Assembly: GCA_964602445.1 (NCBI GenBank)
Contig: CAZRQV010000002.1
Location: 124,001 to 188,000 of the forward strand
DNA: 64,000 bases
Direction of reading: 5' to 3'
From: HGM12587 sp964602445
Lineage (GTDB): Bacteria; Bacillota; Clostridia; Lachnospirales; Lachnospiraceae
The notes under the pieces were generated by a model that was not told the origin of the DNA, made no database searches, and saw only the letters and a program-made list of their open reading frames with translations. Positions within the stretch are counted from its first letter, which is position 1; each line of letters opens with the position of its first letter. Shown piece after piece: positions 41,017-49,641 of the stretch. The position numbers were made by a program, and so were the translations under genes.

Positions 41017-42570
41017 ATGGCGAAAATAGTTTCCATGATGTCCCGTCTCAGCGGAGAGATCAGAAAAAACGGAATAAGCAACACATATTATAAGATTAAA
41101 GAAAAAAGAGCCAAGAATCTGGCGTTAAAGGATTATGAAAAGGAACGGCTGACGGCACTTCCGTCAGCGGAAACTTTGGAAATGCAGCGGAAAACAAAAT
41201 TTTCCAAAGACATTACATTCAGTATCGTCGTGCCGACCTATCATACACCGGAACTGTTTTTGCGGCAAATGACGGAGTCTGTCTTAGGACAGACTTTTTG
41301 TCGTGTAGAGCTTTGTATTGCGGATGGGAGCAAAGATGACAGTGTAGAAAAGATCATCCGGGAGTATGCGGCTTCTGATCCCAGAGTTAAATATCAAAGA
41401 CTGTCGGAAAATAAAGGAATTGCAGAAAACAGCAATGCGGGACTGCAGATGGCATCAGGAGAATATATCGGACTTCTGGATCATGATGATCTGCTGGAAC
41501 TGCATGCTTTATATGAGATGCGGAGGGTACTGGAACAATTTCCGGATGCAGATGTAATCTACACGGATGAAGATAAAGTAACCTTTGATCTGGAACATTA
41601 TTTTGAACCGCATTACAAACCGGAATTCAATCCGGATCTTTTGCGGAGCAATAACTATATCTGTCATTTTCTGGTCATGAAAAAGACATTGCTGGATTCG
41701 GTAGGATATTTTCGTTCGGAATATGATGGGGCACAGGATTTTGATCTGGTGCTGCGGCTGACAGAAAAAGCCCGGCGGGTAGTACACATTCCAAAGGTTC
41801 TGTACCATTGGCGCAGTCATCCGGCTTCTACGGCGGCCAATCCTATGAGCAAGCTGTATGCTTATGAATCCGGAAGAAGAGCTGTGGAGGCACATTTGCA
41901 GCGCTGCGGAGAAAAAGGAAGTGTGGCAGATACCCGTTTTTATGGTTTTTATCAGACAACTTATCAGATACCACGGGATTTTTCTGCAGATTTCATCTTT
42001 TTTTCATGCAATGACCAAAATCATAAGAAAATATTAAACAATTTTTCGGGTGAATTTCATAGACAAAATGCGGGAAATGTTATATATTATGATAATGAAT
42101 TTAATAAATTTGTAATAATTTCCAAGGATCAGAGATTTGAGGAAGAGGTACTTATATTTGCAGAAGCGGGACTGGAAGCAGTATCCCCGGAAGCAGTATG
42201 GCAGCTGGCGGTAAATTGTCTGCGTACCGGCATTGGTATGGCAGGCGGAAGAATCCTCTCTGATCGGGGAGAACTGCTCTACGGAAGAATGGAGCAGACA
42301 GAAAACGGTACTTTGGCATATGCAGATGCAGGACTGCCAAAGGGGTTCACAGGATATTTTCATAAAGCTGTGTTACAGCAGAATACAGATGGGGTTTCTT
42401 TCCGCTTTTTTGCAGTGAGAAAAAGTCTTTTCATGAAGTGGAAACCGGAAAGAACAGATTCTTCAGAAGCAATGATGATGCAGTTGTGCAGATTTGTAAA
42501 GGAATCAGGCTATCGGATATCCTATGTGCCGGCAGCAACAGCGAAAATGAAAAAGGGACGGTCAATATGA
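41017..42570 (+). CDS. Family 2 glycosyltransferase with reduced second domain (rhamnan-type)
   Basis: A 517-residue protein. Residues ~65-300 are a GT2 domain: FSIVVPTYHTPELFLRQM, IADGSKDDS, GLLDHDDLLELHALYEM, IYTDEDKVTF, FNPDLLRSNNYICH, YDGAQDFDLVLRL, VLYHWRSHPASTA, a series typical of rhamnosyltransferases in Gram-positive rhamnose polysaccharide loci. The C-terminal part keeps only the latter half of a second GT2-like unit (GMAGGRIL, GFTGYFHKAVLQQ); its DGS/DxD part is missing. The joint near 42000-42120 is visibly AT-rich, which may mark a deletion. Confidence 0.78.
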   Translation: MAKIVSMMSRLSGEIRKNGISNTYYKIKEKRAKNLALKDYEKERLTALPSAETLEMQRKTKFSKDITFSIVVPTYHTPELFLRQMTESVLGQTFCRVELCIADGSKDDSVEKIIREYAASDPRVKYQRLSENKGIAENSNAGLQMASGEYIGLLDHDDLLELHALYEMRRVLEQFPDADVIYTDEDKVTFDLEHYFEPHYKPEFNPDLLRSNNYICHFLVMKKTLLDSVGYFRSEYDGAQDFDLVLRLTEKARRVVHIPKVLYHWRSHPASTAANPMSKLYAYESGRRAVEAHLQRCGEKGSVADTRFYGFYQTTYQIPRDFSADFIFFSCNDQNHKKILNNFSGEFHRQNAGNVIYYDNEFNKFVIISKDQRFEEEVLIFAEAGLEAVSPEAVWQLAVNCLRTGIGMAGGRILSDRGELLYGRMEQTENGTLAYADAGLPKGFTGYFHKAVLQQNTDGVSFRFFAVRKSLFMKWKPERTDSSEAMMMQLCRFVKESGYRISYVPAATAKMKKGRSI

Positions 42571-43520
42571 GAAAAGTATCGATTGTAATCCCAAACTATA
42601 ACGGAAAACATTTTTTAGAAGATTGTTTAAAAGCAGTTTTCGCACAGAGGATAGAAGATCAGGAAGTCATCGTGGTAGATAATGGTTCTACCGATGGCAG
42701 TTTGGAATATTTAAACACAGTTCCGGAAGTTCGTACGATCAGATTGGATCAGAACTACGGATTTTGTCGTGCTGTCAATGAAGGAATCAAAGCAGCAGAC
42801 AGCGATTATGTTATTTTGCTGAATAATGATACAGAAGTTGATCCGGAATTTGCTTCTGAGCTTTTACGTGCAGTGAAGAGTGATGAGAAGATTTTTTCCT
42901 GTTCTTCCAAAATGATCCAGTTTTATGACAGAGAGCATATGGATGATGCAGGAGATTATTACTGTGCACTGGGCTGGGCGTTCGGAAGAGGAAAAAATGC
43001 GCCGATACATCAGTATGAGCAGCCTGCAGAGATATTTGCAGCCTGTGCTGGAGCAGCCATTTATCGGAAAAAACTGCTGGAAGAGCTGGGATACTTCGAT
43101 GAAGCACATTTTGCTTATCTGGAAGACATTGATATCGGGTATCGTGCCAGAATTCATGGCTATCGCAACGTATATGCGCCGAAAGCAGTGGTGTATCATG
43201 TGGGAAGCGGTTTTTCCGGTTCTGCCCACAATGCGTTTAAAGTAAAGCTGTCTTCGAAAAATAGTGTTTATCTGGCTTATAAAAATATGCCATTTCTGCA
43301 AATAATATTAAACAGCCCGTTCCTGCTGACAGGACATTTGATCAAATGGCTGTTTTTCCTGAAAAAAGGTTTGGGAAAAGAGTATCGGGAAGGTGTGAAA
43401 GCAGGTTTTGCCCTTTGCCGAAAAGAAAAAAAGGTCAGATTTCAATGGAAAAATCTGCCGAATTATGTGAATATTCAGCTGGAACTTTGGCTGAATATGG
43501 TACGAAGATTGAAAAATTAA
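42567..43520 (+). CDS. Family 2 glycosyltransferase (WbbL/rhamnosyltransferase-like)
   Basis: A 317-residue GT2 enzyme: VSIVIPNYNGKHFLEDCL, VVDNGSTDGSLEYL, ILLNNDTEVDPEF as the metal site, AGAAIYRKKLLEELGYFDE, and LEDIDIGYRARIHGY. DNGSTDGS plus LLNNDxEV is characteristic of the rhamnosyltransferase group including WbbL. The start is the ATG in an ATGA overlap with the upstream gene; longer in-frame starts would run deep into that gene. A C-terminal basic amphipathic part probably touches the membrane. Confidence 0.85.
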   Translation: MRKVSIVIPNYNGKHFLEDCLKAVFAQRIEDQEVIVVDNGSTDGSLEYLNTVPEVRTIRLDQNYGFCRAVNEGIKAADSDYVILLNNDTEVDPEFASELLRAVKSDEKIFSCSSKMIQFYDREHMDDAGDYYCALGWAFGRGKNAPIHQYEQPAEIFAACAGAAIYRKKLLEELGYFDEAHFAYLEDIDIGYRARIHGYRNVYAPKAVVYHVGSGFSGSAHNAFKVKLSSKNSVYLAYKNMPFLQIILNSPFLLTGHLIKWLFFLKKGLGKEYREGVKAGFALCRKEKKVRFQWKNLPNYVNIQLELWLNMVRRLKN

Positions 43521-43532
43521 CAGGTGAATTTT

Positions 43533-44945
43533 ATGATTAAAGATAATCAGAGACATTTTAACCGTCTGCATGTGTTTATCGATGCAATTTCGGTTATTGT
43601 GTCCTATCTTTTGGCATGGGTCATCCGATTTCTGGTCATGCACGGTCATCCGGGACTGCCGTTTCGGGATTATTGCTATATGCTGATTCCACTGGTTCCG
43701 TATACCTTGTTTGTCTATTTTGCGTTTAACCTGTATACAGCAAAGCGGGTTAAGGGCAGAAGACTGGAAGCCGGACATGTGGCACAGGCAAACCTGATTG
43801 TACTGATTTCAGTGCTGGTCTGTCTGCAGATTTTCAATAAAGAGCTTCCGATCTTTGCAAAAGATTTCTCAAGAGGTGTTCTTGTCATTTTCAGTATTTT
43901 AAATACGCTGGCAGGAATCCTGGTAAGAAATATTATCCGGTATATTTTATGGGAGATCCGCAAAAGCGGATTTAATATGAAGCACATTCTGCTGGTAGGA
44001 TACAGCAGGGCGGCCGAGGAATACATTGACCGTATCAAAGGAAATCCACAGTGGGGATATGAGGTGTGCGGAATTCTGGATGATAATGTACCGGCAGGTG
44101 AAGAATATAAAGGAATCAAGGTCATCGGGATCTGTGACGATCTGCAGTATATTCTTCCGGCCAATGAGCTGGATGAGATTGCGATCACGCTGGGACTGAA
44201 TGAATATTCAAAACTGGAGCATATTGTAGCAGAATGTGAAAAGTCCGGGGTTCATACCAAGTTTATCCCGGATTACAACAACATCATTCCTACAAGACCA
44301 TATACCGAAGATCTGATGGGACTGCCGGTCATCAATATCCGGCATGTACCGCTGACCAATACATTTAATGCACTGGTGAAACGGACAGTAGATATCGGAG
44401 GTTCGATCTTTGCGATTCTGCTGTTTTCGCCGATCATGCTGATCACAGCAATTGCAGTCAAAACTACCTCGAAAGGGCCTTTGATCTACAAGCAGGAGCG
44501 TGTAGGGCTTCATAATCAGACGTTTCAGATGTACAAGTTCCGTTCCATGGAAGTACAGGATCCGAAACAGGAAAGAAAAGGCTGGACCGTGAAAAATGAT
44601 CCCCGTGTCACTACCGTTGGAAAGATCATTCGAAAGACCAGTATCGATGAACTTCCCCAGTTGTTCAATATACTGAAAGGGGATATGAGTCTGGTAGGTC
44701 CAAGACCGGAGCGGCCATTTTTCGTGGAAAAATTCAGAGAAGAGATTCCAAGATATATGGTCAAACATCAAGTGCGGCCGGGACTGACCGGTTGGGCTCA
44801 GATCAATGGATACCGTGGAGATACTTCGATCAGAAAACGTATTGAGCACGATTTGTACTATATTGAGAACTGGACCCTGGGTCTGGATTTTAAGATTATA
44901 TTTTTAACCTTTTTCAAAGGGTTTATTAACAAAAATGCGTATTAG
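43533..44945 (+). CDS. Polyprenyl glycosylphosphotransferase (initiating enzyme 2, WcaJ/CpsE-like)
   Basis: A 470-residue membrane enzyme. Four N-terminal helices, a CoA-binding/Rossmann-like middle domain (HILLVGYSRAAEEYIDR, VCGILDD), and a C-terminal PF02397-type catalytic domain: VKRTVDIGGSIFAILLFSPIM, KQERVGLHNQTFQMYKFRSM, RKTSIDELPQLFNILKGDMSLVGPRPERP, GLTGWAQINGYRGDTSI. It should move hexose-1-phosphate (Glc or Gal) from the UDP sugar to undecaprenyl phosphate. Start at ATG 43533 after AGGTGA; a GTG at 43524 overlaps that site. Distinct from the enzyme at 30778, so a second polymer is likely. Confidence 0.9.
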   Translation: MIKDNQRHFNRLHVFIDAISVIVSYLLAWVIRFLVMHGHPGLPFRDYCYMLIPLVPYTLFVYFAFNLYTAKRVKGRRLEAGHVAQANLIVLISVLVCLQIFNKELPIFAKDFSRGVLVIFSILNTLAGILVRNIIRYILWEIRKSGFNMKHILLVGYSRAAEEYIDRIKGNPQWGYEVCGILDDNVPAGEEYKGIKVIGICDDLQYILPANELDEIAITLGLNEYSKLEHIVAECEKSGVHTKFIPDYNNIIPTRPYTEDLMGLPVINIRHVPLTNTFNALVKRTVDIGGSIFAILLFSPIMLITAIAVKTTSKGPLIYKQERVGLHNQTFQMYKFRSMEVQDPKQERKGWTVKNDPRVTTVGKIIRKTSIDELPQLFNILKGDMSLVGPRPERPFFVEKFREEIPRYMVKHQVRPGLTGWAQINGYRGDTSIRKRIEHDLYYIENWTLGLDFKIIFLTFFKGFINKNAY

Positions 44946-44965
44946 CAGTGAGAAAGGAATCAAAC

Positions 44966-46063
44966 ATGAGCAGAGAGTTAGATACCAAAGGAAAGAAAAC
45001 CTCAGGACAGAAAACAGGTTCAAAGAAGAGAAGCAAAAAGAGAAAACGTGCGAAAATGATCACACTTGCAGTAGAAGCAGTGATCTTAGTGTTATTGCTG
45101 ATCGGTTTATATGTATTGAGCCGTACAGAACTTTTAAGCAAGGTTGCTTTCGAAGATAAAGTTGTAGAAGATTCTGTAAATGAACTGACCGAAGAAACTT
45201 TGGAAACGATGGAAAAATATACCAATATCGCATTATTTGGTCTGGATACCAGACAGGCAGGTTCCCTTGGAAAAGGCAACAGAAGTGATACAATCATGAT
45301 TGCAAGCATCAACAACGAAACAAAAGACGTAAAACTGGTATCGGTATACCGTGATACGTATTTAAATCTTGCAAATGACAAATATAAAAAATGTAATGAA
45401 GCATATTCCGTAGGCGGTCCGGAACAGGCCATTGCCATGCTGAATATGAACCTTGATTTAAATATCAGTTATTATATGTCTGTAGACTTTTTGGCTGTTT
45501 CAGAAGTAGTAGATTTGATGGGCGGAATCGAAATCGACGTTGATGAATACGAAATCGAACATCTGAACAACTATACTGTAGAAACTTCAAAAGTTACAGG
45601 AAAAACAACAACAAAATTAAAAACAACAGGTCTTCAGCTTTTGGACGGTGTACAGGCAACTTCTTACTGCCGTATCCGTTATACCAAAGGGGATGACTTT
45701 AAACGTACAGAAAGACAGCGTGAAGTGTTAGAAACGATCGTAGCGAAAGCAAAGACATTAAGTCCGACGACATTAGACAGCATTGTAAAAGCAGTATTCC
45801 CAATGTGTGCAACCAACATGACAGTGGATCAGCTTCTTGCGATCGCAGCAGATGGTTTATCTTATAATATTAAAGAAAATTCAGGTTTCCCATTTGACAA
45901 GGAAAGCGCAACCATTGGCAATGCTTCCTGTGTTGTTCCGGTAAATCTGGAAGAAAACGTAAAACAGCTTCATGAATTCCTGTTTGATAGTACAGATTAT
46001 GCACCAACAGAAAAAGTAGTAGAGATCAGTGATAAGATCAAAAACACAACAGGTGTTTATTAA
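44966..46063 (+). CDS. LytR-CpsA-Psr (LCP) family wall-polymer ligase
   Basis: A 365-residue protein with a very basic cytoplasmic lead (KKTSGQKTGSKKRSKKRKR), one membrane helix (about 31-52) and an outer LCP domain: NRSDTIMIASINNETKDVKLVSVYRDTY, CNEAYSVGGPEQAI, YYMSVDFLAVSEVVDLMGGIEIDV, SYCRIRYTKGDDFKRTERQREVL. The Arg and Asp residues that hold the polyprenyl pyrophosphate are present. It should transfer the polymer from undecaprenyl-PP to peptidoglycan. Start at 44966, 7 bases after AAAGGA. Located right after an initiating enzyme, so likely its dedicated ligase. Confidence 0.9.
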   Translation: MSRELDTKGKKTSGQKTGSKKRSKKRKRAKMITLAVEAVILVLLLIGLYVLSRTELLSKVAFEDKVVEDSVNELTEETLETMEKYTNIALFGLDTRQAGSLGKGNRSDTIMIASINNETKDVKLVSVYRDTYLNLANDKYKKCNEAYSVGGPEQAIAMLNMNLDLNISYYMSVDFLAVSEVVDLMGGIEIDVDEYEIEHLNNYTVETSKVTGKTTTKLKTTGLQLLDGVQATSYCRIRYTKGDDFKRTERQREVLETIVAKAKTLSPTTLDSIVKAVFPMCATNMTVDQLLAIAADGLSYNIKENSGFPFDKESATIGNASCVVPVNLEENVKQLHEFLFDSTDYAPTEKVVEISDKIKNTTGVY

Positions 46064-46077
46064 AATCAACAGAAAGA

Positions 46078-46111
46078 ACAATGAGCGAGGAAATCTATCC
46101 TCGCTCATTGT
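46078..46111 (+). terminator. 14-bp hairpin after the LCP gene
   Basis: ACAATGAGCGAGGA (46078-46091) pairs perfectly with TCCTCGCTCATTGT (46098-46111). A T run is lacking and the next gene starts 12 bases on, so it may be a weak terminator, an mRNA stability element, or a structure that limits access to the next start. Confidence 0.55.
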
Positions 46112-46123
46112 GCAGTCAAGAAT

Positions 46124-47071
46124 ATGATGAAAAATAGAGAAAAAAGAATTGATGCAGTGATTCCGGTGTATCGTCCGGGAGAAGAATTTTTTGAACTTTT
46201 GAAACGTCTGAACACACAGCGCTGTCCGATCCACAAGATCATTTTGATGAATACGGGAGACGCACCGTGGAAAGAAAAGATAGAACAGCAGTATCCGAAC
46301 TGTGAAGTACATTTACTGACTAAACCGGAATTTGACCATGGAGGAACCCGACATCTGGCAACAACATTTTCCGATGCAGAGTATCTGCTGTTTATGACCC
46401 AGGATGCCATGCCGGAGGATGATCAGCTGACCGAAAATCTGCTGAAAACTTTTGAAAAAGATGAAAAGATCAAAGCCGTTTACGGGCGTCAGCTTCCCAA
46501 TGCGGACTGCAGGGAAATCGAGCGTTATACGCGAAGTTTTAATTATCCGGAACAATCCTGTGTAAAATCAAAAGAAGATCTGCAGCGATTGGGGATCAAA
46601 ACCTTTTTCTGCTCCAATGTGTGTGCCATGTATGAAAAAGAAGCCTATGACAGAAAAGGCGGATTTATCCGAAGAACAATCTTCAATGAAGATATGATCT
46701 ATGCAGGAGGTCTGATCAAAAGCGGTTATAAGATTGGGTATGCAGCGGATGCAAGAGTGATTCATTCCCATAATTACAGTGCCAAAGAGCAGTTCCACAG
46801 AAATTTTGATCTGGCAGTTTCCCAGGTGGATCATCCGGAAATATTTGCAGGAATCCGTTCGGAAAAAGAAGGGGTACGGCTGGTAATCAATACTGCAGTA
46901 CATTTATGCAGGAAAAAAAAGCCGTGGCTGCTGTTTCCGCTGGTCACAACCAGTGCGGGAAAGATTCTTGGATATAAGTTAGGACAGAATTATCGTAGAC
47001 TTTCTAAGCATTTCATATTAAAATGTACCATGAATCAGGCGTATTGGAGGAATGAAAATGAAAAAGACTAA
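46124..47071 (+). CDS. Family 2 glycosyltransferase (rhamnosyltransferase type)
   Basis: A 315-residue GT2 enzyme of the RfbN/RgpB-like type: IDAVIPVYRPGEEFFELLKRL, MNTGDAPWKEKIE, FDHGGTRHLAT, LLFMTQDAMPEDD as the metal motif, YGRQLP, NVCAMYEKEAYDRKGGF, NEDMIYAGGLIKSGYKI and HSHNYS. FDHGGTR and TQDA are strong marks of Gram-positive rhamnosyltransferases. It has no clear Shine-Dalgarno and starts just after the 46078 hairpin, so translation could be structure-controlled. It overlaps the next gene by 14 bases. Confidence 0.83.
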   Translation: MMKNREKRIDAVIPVYRPGEEFFELLKRLNTQRCPIHKIILMNTGDAPWKEKIEQQYPNCEVHLLTKPEFDHGGTRHLATTFSDAEYLLFMTQDAMPEDDQLTENLLKTFEKDEKIKAVYGRQLPNADCREIERYTRSFNYPEQSCVKSKEDLQRLGIKTFFCSNVCAMYEKEAYDRKGGFIRRTIFNEDMIYAGGLIKSGYKIGYAADARVIHSHNYSAKEQFHRNFDLAVSQVDHPEIFAGIRSEKEGVRLVINTAVHLCRKKKPWLLFPLVTTSAGKILGYKLGQNYRRLSKHFILKCTMNQAYWRNENEKD

Positions 47072-47900
47072 AATGCTGGCTTTACTCCTTGTCATAAGCA
47101 TGGGGATATCCGGATGCGGCGGAAAGTCGGATTCGGGAGAACGGCAGCAAGCCTTAAAAGAGCAGGGGATGGAGCTTCAGATGGCAGGAAATTACAGAGA
47201 AGCCATTGAAAAGTATGAAAAAGCACTGTCACTGGCCGACATGGAAGCAGGGGCAGAGGAGATTGATCTGGCATACTACAAAGCATCAGCTCAATATCAG
47301 AGCGGTGATCTGACCGCAGCCATTGATACGTATTCTGCAATTCTGGCACTGGAAAGATCAGAAGAATCTTATCTTGGCAGAGGAATGCTTTATCTGGCAG
47401 CAGGTGAAACAGAGAAAGCGCAAGCGGATCTGCAAAAAGCACTGGAACAAACCAAAGATCTGCTGGTAAAAGGAATCATCTACAGCGTAACCGATGAAAC
47501 GGTAAAAGCGAAAGAGTGCTTTGAAAAAGCATATGAGGACGGAGATTCCAGAGGGCTGTTTTATCTTGCGAATATTTATGAAAAAGCAGGAGATGAAGAA
47601 TATGCCATGATTCTTTTAGAAAAATACATTAACAGCGGAACCGCAGGAGCAGAAGGCTATCTGAGTGTGGCAAAAAAATATTTTGACACCGGAGCCTATG
47701 AGGATGCACTGGAGCAGGTTCAGGCAGGGATTGCTTTGGGCGATTCGGGCGTTATGAAAAATCTTCTGCAGGAAGAAATCGCCTGTTATGAAAAGCTGGG
47801 GAATTTTGCCGGCGCAAAAGAAAAGGCAGAAAACTATCTGGAACTTTATCCGGATGATACAATGATACAGAGAGAATATGAATTTTTAAAATCAAGATAA
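47058..47900 (+). CDS. TPR-repeat lipoprotein
   Basis: A 280-residue surface lipoprotein. Signal peptide with lipobox ISGCGG (Cys about 20), then about six to seven TPR-like units across the rest: YREAIEKYEKAL, YQSGDLTAAIDTYSAIL, AAGETEKAQADLQKAL, TVKAKECFEKAYEDGD, GAYEDALEQVQAGIAL, FAGAKEKAENYLELYP. TPR proteins act as protein-binding scaffolds, so it may gather wall-assembly factors (inference). ATG 47058 lies 7 bases after GGAGG; ATG 47052 is too close to that site. It links the polysaccharide unit to the pyr genes with a 15-base gap. Confidence 0.82.
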   Translation: MKKTKMLALLLVISMGISGCGGKSDSGERQQALKEQGMELQMAGNYREAIEKYEKALSLADMEAGAEEIDLAYYKASAQYQSGDLTAAIDTYSAILALERSEESYLGRGMLYLAAGETEKAQADLQKALEQTKDLLVKGIIYSVTDETVKAKECFEKAYEDGDSRGLFYLANIYEKAGDEEYAMILLEKYINSGTAGAEGYLSVAKKYFDTGAYEDALEQVQAGIALGDSGVMKNLLQEEIACYEKLGNFAGAKEKAENYLELYPDDTMIQREYEFLKSR

Positions 47901-47915
47901 AAGGAGATTAAGATT

Positions 47916-48845
47916 ATGATCAACAAACTGGTAGAAAAAATCACAAAAACACATGCACCGATCGTGGTAGGACTGGATCCAATGTTAAATTATGTACCGG
48001 AGCATGTACAGAAAGCCGCTTATGCACAGTATGGCGAAACTCTGGAAGGTGCTGCAGAAGCAATCTGGCAGTTCAATAAAGAGATCATTGATAAAACCTA
48101 TGATCTGATTCCGGCAGTAAAACCACAGATCGCAATGTATGAGCAGTTTGGAATTCCTGGAATGATCGCTTATGAAAAAACAGTCAGCTATGCACAGGAA
48201 AAAGATCTGGTAGTGATCGGGGATATCAAACGTGGTGATATCGGCTCTACTTCAGCTGCTTATGCCGTAGGACATCTGGGCAAAGTACAGGTAGGAAGCC
48301 ACAGCTACAGCGGATTCCATGAAGATTTTGCAACTGTAAATCCATATCTTGGTTCTGATGGTATCAAACCATTTATCGATGTATGTAAAGAAGAAAAGAA
48401 AGGATTATTTATCCTTGTAAAAACATCTAACCCATCTTCCGGAGAATTTCAGGATCAGCTCATCGACGGAAAACCGCTGTATGAATTAGTCGGTGAAAAA
48501 GTTGCTGCATGGGGAGAAGAACATATGGGAGACCAGTACAGCTATATCGGAGCTGTTGTAGGAGCAACTTATCCGGAAATGGGAAAAGTACTTCGTAAAG
48601 TAATGCCGAAATCCTTTATTCTGGTACCGGGCTACGGTGCACAGGGCGGAAAAGGAAAAGATCTGGTTCATTTCTTTGATGAAAACGGACTGGGTGCAAT
48701 CGTAAACTCTTCTCGTGGTATTATTGCAGCTTACAAACAGGAAGCTTATGCAAAATTCGGTGCAGAAAACTTCGGTGATGCATCCAGAGCAGCAGTAGAA
48801 GCAATGATCGCAGATATTGACGGTGCATTACAGAACGCAAAATAG
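47916..48845 (+). CDS. pyrF: Orotidine 5'-phosphate decarboxylase, type 2
   Basis: Last enzyme of de novo UMP synthesis, converting OMP to UMP. At 309 residues it is the longer type 2 form. Motifs: VVGLDPMLNYVPEH, PAVKPQIAMYEQFG, VIGDIKRGDIGSTSAAYA carrying the D-x-K-x2-D catalytic set, TVNPYLGSDGIKPF, and VPGYGAQGGKGKD for phosphate. AAGGAG precedes the ATG. First of five close genes for pyrimidine synthesis. No PyrR-type attenuator is visible in the short gap before it, so expression may come from upstream. Confidence 0.95.
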   Translation: MINKLVEKITKTHAPIVVGLDPMLNYVPEHVQKAAYAQYGETLEGAAEAIWQFNKEIIDKTYDLIPAVKPQIAMYEQFGIPGMIAYEKTVSYAQEKDLVVIGDIKRGDIGSTSAAYAVGHLGKVQVGSHSYSGFHEDFATVNPYLGSDGIKPFIDVCKEEKKGLFILVKTSNPSSGEFQDQLIDGKPLYELVGEKVAAWGEEHMGDQYSYIGAVVGATYPEMGKVLRKVMPKSFILVPGYGAQGGKGKDLVHFFDENGLGAIVNSSRGIIAAYKQEAYAKFGAENFGDASRAAVEAMIADIDGALQNAK

Positions 48846-48855
48846 GAGAGATATG

Positions 48856-49641
48856 ATGGCAGAGAACAGAAAAAAAGAAAATGCAGTGGTACTCTCTCAG
48901 GAGATGCTTGCAGAAGGAATTTTCAGTATGTGGCTTCGCACAGAAGCTGCCAAAACTGCAAAACCGGGACAGTTTATTTCGATGTATACCAATGACGGAT
49001 CCAAACTGCTTCCAAGACCGATCAGTATTTGTGAGATCGATGGTGAAAACAGTGCTTTGAGAGTGGTTTACCGTGTGACAGGAGAACATGCCGGCACAAA
49101 ACAGTTTTCAGAAGCAAAAGCAGGGGATACGATTCCGGTAATCGGACCTTTGGGAAATGGATTCCCATTAGAAAAAGGGGAAGGGAAGAAAGCCTTTTTA
49201 ATGGGCGGCGGTATCGGTGTTCCTCCGATCTTAGAACTGGCAAAACAGTTGAATGCAGAAAAACAGATTCTGGCAGGATATCGTGACAGTCATACATTTT
49301 TAAGTACACAGTTTGAAGAAAACGGTACGCTCTACATTTCGACAGAGGACGGAAGTGTAGGAACGAAAGGAAACGTCATGGATGCCATTCGGGAAAACGG
49401 TCTGGATGCAGAAATCATCTATGCCTGCGGTCCCACACCAATGCTTCGTGCCATCAAAGCCTATGCAGAAGAACATGGAATTGAATGTTACATTTCACTG
49501 GAAGAACGTATGGCATGCGGAATCGGTGCCTGCCTTGCCTGTGTATGTAAATCAAAAGAAAAAGATCATCATACCAATGTAAACAACAAACGGATCTGTA
49601 AAGACGGGCCGGTCTTCTTATCTACGGAGGTGGAAATCTAA
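48856..49641 (+). CDS. pyrK: Dihydroorotate dehydrogenase electron-transfer subunit
   Basis: A 261-residue FAD and [2Fe-2S] subunit that passes electrons from class 1B PyrD to NAD. RPISICEIDGENSALRVVYRV is the flavin-binding R-P-x-S-I block, GPLGNGFPLE and MGGGIGVPPILELA the nucleotide part, and CGIGACLACVC with a later C (KRICKDGPVF) the iron-sulfur ligands. The start is ATG 48856 (or 48853) after AGGAGA. Its stop overlaps the pyrD start (TAATG), indicating coupled production of the heteromer. Confidence 0.94.
   Translation: MAENRKKENAVVLSQEMLAEGIFSMWLRTEAAKTAKPGQFISMYTNDGSKLLPRPISICEIDGENSALRVVYRVTGEHAGTKQFSEAKAGDTIPVIGPLGNGFPLEKGEGKKAFLMGGGIGVPPILELAKQLNAEKQILAGYRDSHTFLSTQFEENGTLYISTEDGSVGTKGNVMDAIRENGLDAEIIYACGPTPMLRAIKAYAEEHGIECYISLEERMACGIGACLACVCKSKEKDHHTNVNNKRICKDGPVFLSTEVEI

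Noticed and set aside
44208..44849. A 213-codon minus-strand open frame opposite the second initiating enzyme
   Set aside because: Shadow of the well-supported phosphoglycosyl transferase; no ribosome site and unusual residue composition.
47901..47915. Possible PyrR attenuator before pyrF
   Set aside because: The gap is only 15 bases; no leader structure is possible there.
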